Source of the DNA: Hohaiivirga sp031547465
GTDB lineage: Bacteria > Pseudomonadota > Alphaproteobacteria > Rhizobiales > Beijerinckiaceae
DNA length: 9,887 nucleotides
Direction of reading: 5' to 3'
Assembly: GCA_031547465.1 (NCBI GenBank)
Contig: JAVBRX010000075.1
Span: 1-9,887 of the forward strand
Made by a program: the position numbers and the translations under genes. How positions within the stretch are numbered: the first letter of the stretch is position 1; the number at the start of each line of letters is the position of its first letter. This document shows, piece after piece, positions 6,901-9,887 of this stretch. The notes below the pieces were generated by a model. It was not told where the DNA came from. It did not search any database and saw only the letters and a list, made by a program, of their open reading frames with translations.

Positions 6901-9577
6901 CACCTTGCGCGCCGATCTGATGCCGGTGGAAGCCAGATCGCATATCTATGCGGCGGCTCGGGTGGTGCTGGTGGCGCGGCGCGGCAAGATCAAGAAGCAA
7001 TTCGCTGGCTTGACGGAAACGGTGCTGCGGCGAACCTTGCCGAGACCGCCGAAAGTTGCGCCGCCGATGTCGATGCCCGTACCGGACGATCTCAAGTTCT
7101 TCAACGGTCTCGGCGGCTTTACGCCTGACGGCAGGGAATATGTCGTCGTGTTCGACAAAAAGCGGATGACACCTGCGCCATGGATCAATGTCATCGCCAA
7201 TCACGGGTTCGGTTTCCAGGTCTCGGCAGGCGGGGCAGGCTATAGCTGGTCGGAAAACAGCAAGGAGCATCAGTTGACGCCGTGGGCGAACGATCCCGTA
7301 GTAGATCCACCCGGCGAGGCGATCTATCTTCGCGATCTCGATACCGGCGATGTTTTCGCGCCGACGGCCAATCCGATTCGCGATCAGGGCGTCTATATTG
7401 CCCGGCATGGGCGGGGCTACAGCCGGTTCGAGCATTCGGCCTGCGATATTGCCATGGATCTCCTGCAAACGGTGCCGCTTGACGATCCGATCAAGATTTC
7501 CCGTCTGCGGCTGCGCAACCTCTCGAAGCGGCCACGACGGCTGTCGGTGACGGCTTATGCGGAATGGGCGCTCGGGTCGTCGCGTGGGGCGTCGATTCCG
7601 TTCATCCAGACGGAGATTGATCCGGATACGCAGGCCATGCTGGCGATCAACCCATGGAGTATGGAATTCGGACGGCGGGTCGCTTTCCTCGACATGCAGG
7701 GGTTGCAGACGGCATGGACCGCTGACCGGCGCGAATTCGTCGGTCGCAACGGACGGCTGTCGTATCCGGCGGCGTTGCAGACGGATGAACCGCTTTCCGG
7801 TGCCACTGGGTCGAGCCTCGATCCGTGCGGCGTGGTGCAATGCGAGATCGTGCTTGCGCCGGGTGAGGAGCGGGAAGTCGTTGTCACCCTCGGCGACACA
7901 GAATCCCTTGATGCATCGCGGGTGCTGATCGCCAAATACCGTAATATCGACCTCAATGCCGTGTCGGAATCTGTTGCCGCCTATTGGGACGAGTTCCTCG
8001 GCACTATTCAGGTCGAGACGCCGGATGAGGCGATGAATCTGATGCTCAATGGCTGGTTGCTGTATCAGACATTGGCCTGTCGTATCACCGCCCGTTCCGC
8101 TTTTTATCAGGCCAGCGGCGCCTACGGGTTCCGCGATCAGTTGCAGGACGGAATGGCGCTGGCTTTCACCAAGCCGGATGTAACCCGCCATCACCTGTTG
8201 CGGGCCGCCGGGCGGCAGTTCAAGGAAGGCGATGTGCAGCACTGGTGGCTGCCGCATTCGGGGCAGGGGGTGCGCACCCGTATTTCCGACGACCGGGTGT
8301 GGCTCTCTTATTGCGTCGCCACCTACATCAAGGCGACCGGCGATACGGCGATCCTCGATGAAATCGTGCCGTTCCTCGAAGGGCAGAAACTCGTGGACGG
8401 CGAACACGATGCCTTCTTCCTGCCGATGCAGGCCGAGCAATCCGGCAGCCTGTTCGAACATTGCGCGCGCGGTCTGGAGCAGTGCATCGAGTTGACCGGG
8501 GAGAACGGTCTGCCGCTGATCGGTACCGGCGACTGGAACGACGGCATGAACCGGGTCGGTGAGCATGGGCGCGGCGAAAGCGTCTGGCTCGGCTGGCTCT
8601 ACATCGCCACAATCAACCTGTTCGCGCCGATGGTCGAGGAGCGGGATCCGGAACGGGTGCAGGCGTGGCGGAGCCACGCCGACAAGGTGCAGGCATCTCT
8701 CGAAAGCTTCGGCTGGGATGGCGAGTGGTATCGGCGTGGATCGTTCGATGATGGCTCGCTGCTCGGATCGCAGGATAGCGACGAATGCCGCATTGATTCG
8801 ATTGCGCAATCTTGGGCGGTGCTGTCCGGTGCTGCCGACTCGCGTCGCGCTGCCAGGGCGATGGATGCGGTGGAGCGACATCTCATCCGCCATGATGACA
8901 AGATTGCCATGCTGTTCACGCCGCCCTTCGACAAGACGCCGCACGATCCCGGCTATATCAAGGGCTATCCGCCGGGTCTGCGCGAGAATGGCGGACAATA
9001 CAGTCACGCGGCGATGTGGGCGATTCTTGCCTTCGCCAGACTGGGCGACGGCGACCGCGCTGGAAACCTGTTCTCGTTGCTCAATCCGATCAACCATGCG
9101 CTCACCCCGGAAGAAACCGAGCGCTATAAGGTCGAGCCTTATGTCGTTGCGGCGGATGTATATTCGGTTCCGCCGCATGCCGGGCGCGGCGGCTGGACAT
9201 GGTATACCGGTGCGGCGGGCTGGATGTATCGCGCCGGGATGGAAGGCATTCTCGGGCTACGGCGTGAGGGCGAAGCCTTGCGGATTGCGCCGTGTATTCC
9301 GCGGCACTGGCCGGATTATCGCATCAAGATCCGGCAGGGTGAGACGCGATATGATATCCTCGTCGAGAACCCTTCGGCGCAGTGTACCGGCATCAGCTAC
9401 GCGGAATTCGATGGCACACAGATCGAAGTCACAGACGACGCTGTCGTCGTGCCGCTCGACGGACGCGAACACACCGTGAGGATCATCCTCGGCGGCGGTG
9501 CCGTGGCGGGTTGGGCAGACGACGGCAAGAAAGCACGGAAGGGCGAAAGGAAGGTGGCCAGAGTACCTGCGCAGTAA
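971..9577 (+). CDS. ndvB: Cyclic beta-1,2-glucan synthase (NdvB/ChvB/Cgs)
   Basis: This 2868-residue inner-membrane enzyme, also named cgs or chvB, makes cyclic beta-1,2-glucan from UDP-glucose for export to the periplasm; in relatives the glucan matters for hypo-osmotic adaptation, motility and host infection. Its length is normal for the family. Residues 1-400 are a soluble N-terminal region. Six membrane segments are readable near 402-420, 427-450, 810-830, 834-854, 936-957 and 960-980. The GT84 transferase lies between pairs two and three: D622/D624 in TLDSDT, D737 in LLSHD and R768-x-x-R771-W772. A charged helical linker (about 1171-1290) leads to a glycoamylase-like/GH189-type cyclisation domain (about 1320-1500; candidate acids E1392 in VSESAYN and E1462 in GFYEAVD; MAHHQGMT at 1484). 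Glyco_transf_36-like beta modules start near 1554 and 2041. The GH94 phosphorylase domain that controls chain length follows, with GFRDQLQD (D2389), HWWLPHSGQG (2424) and DWNDG with catalytic D2521. No frameshift or lost motif was seen. No terminator is evident after the TAA. Confidence 0.96.
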   Translation: MPVSASSPWNDKAPIRSELFSTERLEQHAESLAAAQPVTLAPKAVQSLIARLADNADALLAAYRSCATTVETGQPVTPAAEWLLDNYHVVEAQIWEIRADLPLSYYRQLPKLGDGPFIGHPRVFGIAWAYVAHTDSRFDPDNLLAFLRAYQRVQPLTIGELWAVAITLRLVLVENLRRLADQIVEARELRARADQIADHILGIGEVRLPSLSEEFAGHEGNPLRDILVEQLAKRFRDQDPAVLSTQSWLDERLKALNTTMEDSVRLAQQLQGATNVTVQNIVTSMRLISDTDWAEMFEQVSLVDERLRAYGLYGKMDFATRNLYRSAIEELARGCDRNESEIAEHAVRVAAEKADLTNEARAQDPGYYLIGKGRPPFEAEIGYRQPFWSRLYRFVVRHGVKGYVGAILTMTALLLALMLYRTWQPGLADWAFILLAVFGMFPAMDAAIALVNLAISRVFKADQLPALEFKDGIPSEYRTMVVVPTLLLNEAGVLEQVEQLEVHYLASPSVSGDVYFALLSDWADADTEKREGDDALLTVAAKAVARLNVRHGPGPEGERFMVLHRKRLYNPGEGRWMGWERKRGKLEELNRLLLGATDTSFIPVDGNAPKVPSGVRYVITLDSDTRLPMGSVAHMVGKMAHPLNQAKLDPAIRRVVDGYGIMQPRVTPSLPTIGESSLYQTIFSTPGGVDPYAAAVSDVYQDLFGEGSFTGKGIYDVEAFDSALDKRVPENSLLSHDLFEGVFARASFVSDIEVVEEFPARYDVAAKRQHRWVRGDWQLLPWIFGRAREGVGGITSLGRWKMLDNLRRSLVAPMTLVALVAAWFLPTRPALHWTLFILAAIAIPAFFPLLFSILPRRTGIRRKGRLRALGTDSSLAFMQVVLQVMFMVDQAYMMGDAIIRTIYRLAISRKNLLEWVTSAQANTTPRLTLSGFYRKMMFSVVFAIAVTVVLLAVSAPAIIIAGPFILLWLLAPVAALWISWTPESVEQLAVSEETEKSLRLTARRTWRFFETFVTPTENMLPPDNFQEDPEPVVAHRTSPTNIGLYLLSSVAARDFGWAGTVRTVERLEATLEVVKKLEKFRGHLLNWYDTQTCAVLHPAYVSSVDSGNLAGHLLTLANACSELRRQPVADTAIIWSGLGDDIALALRALRVVPTFGRVRLLGLVSDLSAVLEEMENLTAQGMRDAEQNERKSTVDIQQFGKMLGHSRDAVDELALEIGEVAAGDLRFWIRAIERLIAEHKEDMRQANESGADLRARLDKITETARAMAVAMEFDFLLDKHRKLLSIGYNVSQNTLDQSCYDLLASEARLASMFAIAKGDAPPRHWFRLGRSATPIGRGAALISWSGSMFEYLMPTLVMREPTGSLLQRTNYLVVKQQQNYGRTLGIPWGVSESAYNARDLEFTYQYSNFGVPGLGLKRGLAENVVIAPYATGLASMVDPRGAAENYARLAKLGARGRYGFYEAVDFTRSRLPEGKECEVVRNYMAHHQGMTIVAIANILQNGRMRARFHAEPMIQASELLLQERIPRDVAISHPKAEELKVSAADLRGEAPIVRRYGVPNELSPVVHALSNGEYSVLLTSAGSGLTSWRDVTVTRWRQDAARDDWGSYLFLRDADSGEVWSAGYQPTAVNPEHYEAVFSEDRAEFIRRDGSINTTMEVVVSAENDADVRRLTIANSGRKPRRIDVTSYSEVVLATVGADVAHPAFSKMFVQTEYLPELGALIATRRPRSAGEQTMWAAHLAVVESRAVGEIEVETDRARFIGRGRNIREAAAIHDGASLSNTVGTVLDPIFSIRRHLEIPPGRSARIAFWTMVARSREELLDLIDKHKDSHAFERAATLAWTQAQVQLRHLGMEYREVADFQKLAGFVLFADPRMRPPPELIRQGATNQAMLWPFGISGDFPIIAVRIDDVEDMALVRQLLQAQEYWRLKGLAFDLVIMNERSASYVQDLQIAIETAVRASQLLVSNEVERRRGGVFTLRADLMPVEARSHIYAAARVVLVARRGKIKKQFAGLTETVLRRTLPRPPKVAPPMSMPVPDDLKFFNGLGGFTPDGREYVVVFDKKRMTPAPWINVIANHGFGFQVSAGGAGYSWSENSKEHQLTPWANDPVVDPPGEAIYLRDLDTGDVFAPTANPIRDQGVYIARHGRGYSRFEHSACDIAMDLLQTVPLDDPIKISRLRLRNLSKRPRRLSVTAYAEWALGSSRGASIPFIQTEIDPDTQAMLAINPWSMEFGRRVAFLDMQGLQTAWTADRREFVGRNGRLSYPAALQTDEPLSGATGSSLDPCGVVQCEIVLAPGEEREVVVTLGDTESLDASRVLIAKYRNIDLNAVSESVAAYWDEFLGTIQVETPDEAMNLMLNGWLLYQTLACRITARSAFYQASGAYGFRDQLQDGMALAFTKPDVTRHHLLRAAGRQFKEGDVQHWWLPHSGQGVRTRISDDRVWLSYCVATYIKATGDTAILDEIVPFLEGQKLVDGEHDAFFLPMQAEQSGSLFEHCARGLEQCIELTGENGLPLIGTGDWNDGMNRVGEHGRGESVWLGWLYIATINLFAPMVEERDPERVQAWRSHADKVQASLESFGWDGEWYRRGSFDDGSLLGSQDSDECRIDSIAQSWAVLSGAADSRRAARAMDAVERHLIRHDDKIAMLFTPPFDKTPHDPGYIKGYPPGLRENGGQYSHAAMWAILAFARLGDGDRAGNLFSLLNPINHALTPEETERYKVEPYVVAADVYSVPPHAGRGGWTWYTGAAGWMYRAGMEGILGLRREGEALRIAPCIPRHWPDYRIKIRQGETRYDILVENPSAQCTGISYAEFDGTQIEVTDDAVVVPLDGREHTVRIILGGGAVAGWADDGKKARKGERKVARVPAQ

Positions 9578-9617
9578 GAAAGGGGCCGAGGAGATGTATG
9601 CGTATCGCAGAGTATGA

Positions 9618-9887
9618 GTTTATGCATTGCAGGGGATCATCTCCAGCAAGCTGGCATTGCACCATTTCCTTGTTCGCCACAATCAGACGCGCAAAAAGAC
9701 AGACCACGCGGTAGAACAGAGTCGTCCCGGCATTCTGGAACAGCGCCAGAGCTGGTTTGATGTGCAACTTGAACTCGTCCGGAGCGGCTCGTCTTTGTCG
9801 ATGAAACGACGACGCTCGTCGCGGGCCTGCGGAGTACGGGAAACGTCGCGCCTCTGGTCATCGGCAGGCCAATCAATAGCAAATGGT
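9618..9887 (+). pseudogene. Decayed IS630-family transposase remnant (continues past window edge)
   Basis: Two adjoining frames match successive parts of a rhizobial IS630-type DDE transposase. The first (codons from 9618, recognisable from about 9630) reads LQGIISSKLALHHFLVRHNQ then TRKKTDHAVEQSRPGILEQR then QSWFDVQLEL, the region before the first catalytic Asp in this family. At 9777 the frame is lost: CTCGTCCGG looks like CTCGATCCGG with one base missing. The next frame (from 9779) gives PERLVFVDETTTLVAGL then RSTGNVAPLVIGRPINSKW. The VDE Asp (codon 9800) is the expected first DDE residue. About 25-30 residues normally found between VDET and the TTT-LVAGL segment are absent, without a frameshift. 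The N-terminal DNA-binding part is missing and an in-frame TGA lies at 9615-9617. It begins only ~40 bases after the synthase stop; the rest lies beyond the window. It cannot encode active transposase. Confidence 0.82.

Noticed and set aside
6818..9178. A 786-codon open frame on the minus strand inside the synthase gene
   Set aside because: It lies antisense to the conserved GH94 half of ndvB. High-GC genes often leave such long open shadows. Its translation is Arg/His-rich and low in recognisable motifs, and no ribosome site stands out.
9637..9882. An 81-codon minus-strand frame at the right end
   Set aside because: It is antisense to the IS630 transposase similarity on the plus strand, which explains this DNA better.
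1..9887. A new multi-gene system, CRISPR array, tRNA/rRNA or phage attachment site
   Set aside because: No regularly spaced repeats, cloverleaf sequence or cluster of unknown genes was seen. Nearly all of the window is one member of a known enzyme family.

Overview
The window looks like chromosomal or large-replicon DNA from an alphaproteobacterium of the order Hyphomicrobiales (Rhizobiales), near Brucella/Ochrobactrum, Phyllobacterium, Mesorhizobium or the Rhizobiaceae. The evidence is a high-GC sequence, a full-length cyclic beta-1,2-glucan synthase of the NdvB/ChvB/Cgs type, and an IS630-type transposase remnant of the kind common in rhizobia. Genus-level placement is not possible from reading alone.

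Layout, left to right. Positions 1-378 are the last ~125 codons of a large secreted protein with a type I secretion C-terminal target domain, probably an RTX-like or adhesin-type surface protein. A small GAAA-loop hairpin and a textbook intrinsic terminator (416-447) follow it. Positions 448-970 contain no convincing gene. They hold the 5' region of the next gene, a pair of related GTTT..CTGAAA motifs, a 13-bp inverted repeat, a terminator-like hairpin overlapping a 16-codon ORF, and a strong Shine-Dalgarno sequence.

Positions 971-9577 are one intact 2868-codon gene for cyclic beta-1,2-glucan synthase. This single membrane enzyme initiates, elongates, trims and cyclises periplasmic osmoregulated glucan. 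All the expected parts are readable: six membrane segments, the GT84 transferase with its D, DxD, D and RxxRW motifs, a glycoamylase-like cyclisation domain, and a C-terminal GH94 phosphorylase domain with an intact DWNDG motif.

Positions 9578-9887 hold no intact gene. From about 9618 to the window edge there is a decayed IS630-family transposase on the plus strand. It lacks its N-terminal part, carries a one-base frameshift near 9777, and has an in-frame internal deletion near 9806.

The two real genes are both cell-envelope or surface functions. They are separated by a strong terminator and 592 bp, so they are transcribed independently; any functional link is only proximity. I found no CRISPR array, tRNA, rRNA or recognisable new defence or biosynthetic system. 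The main gene belongs to a well-studied family, and the observations worth checking are small-scale ones.
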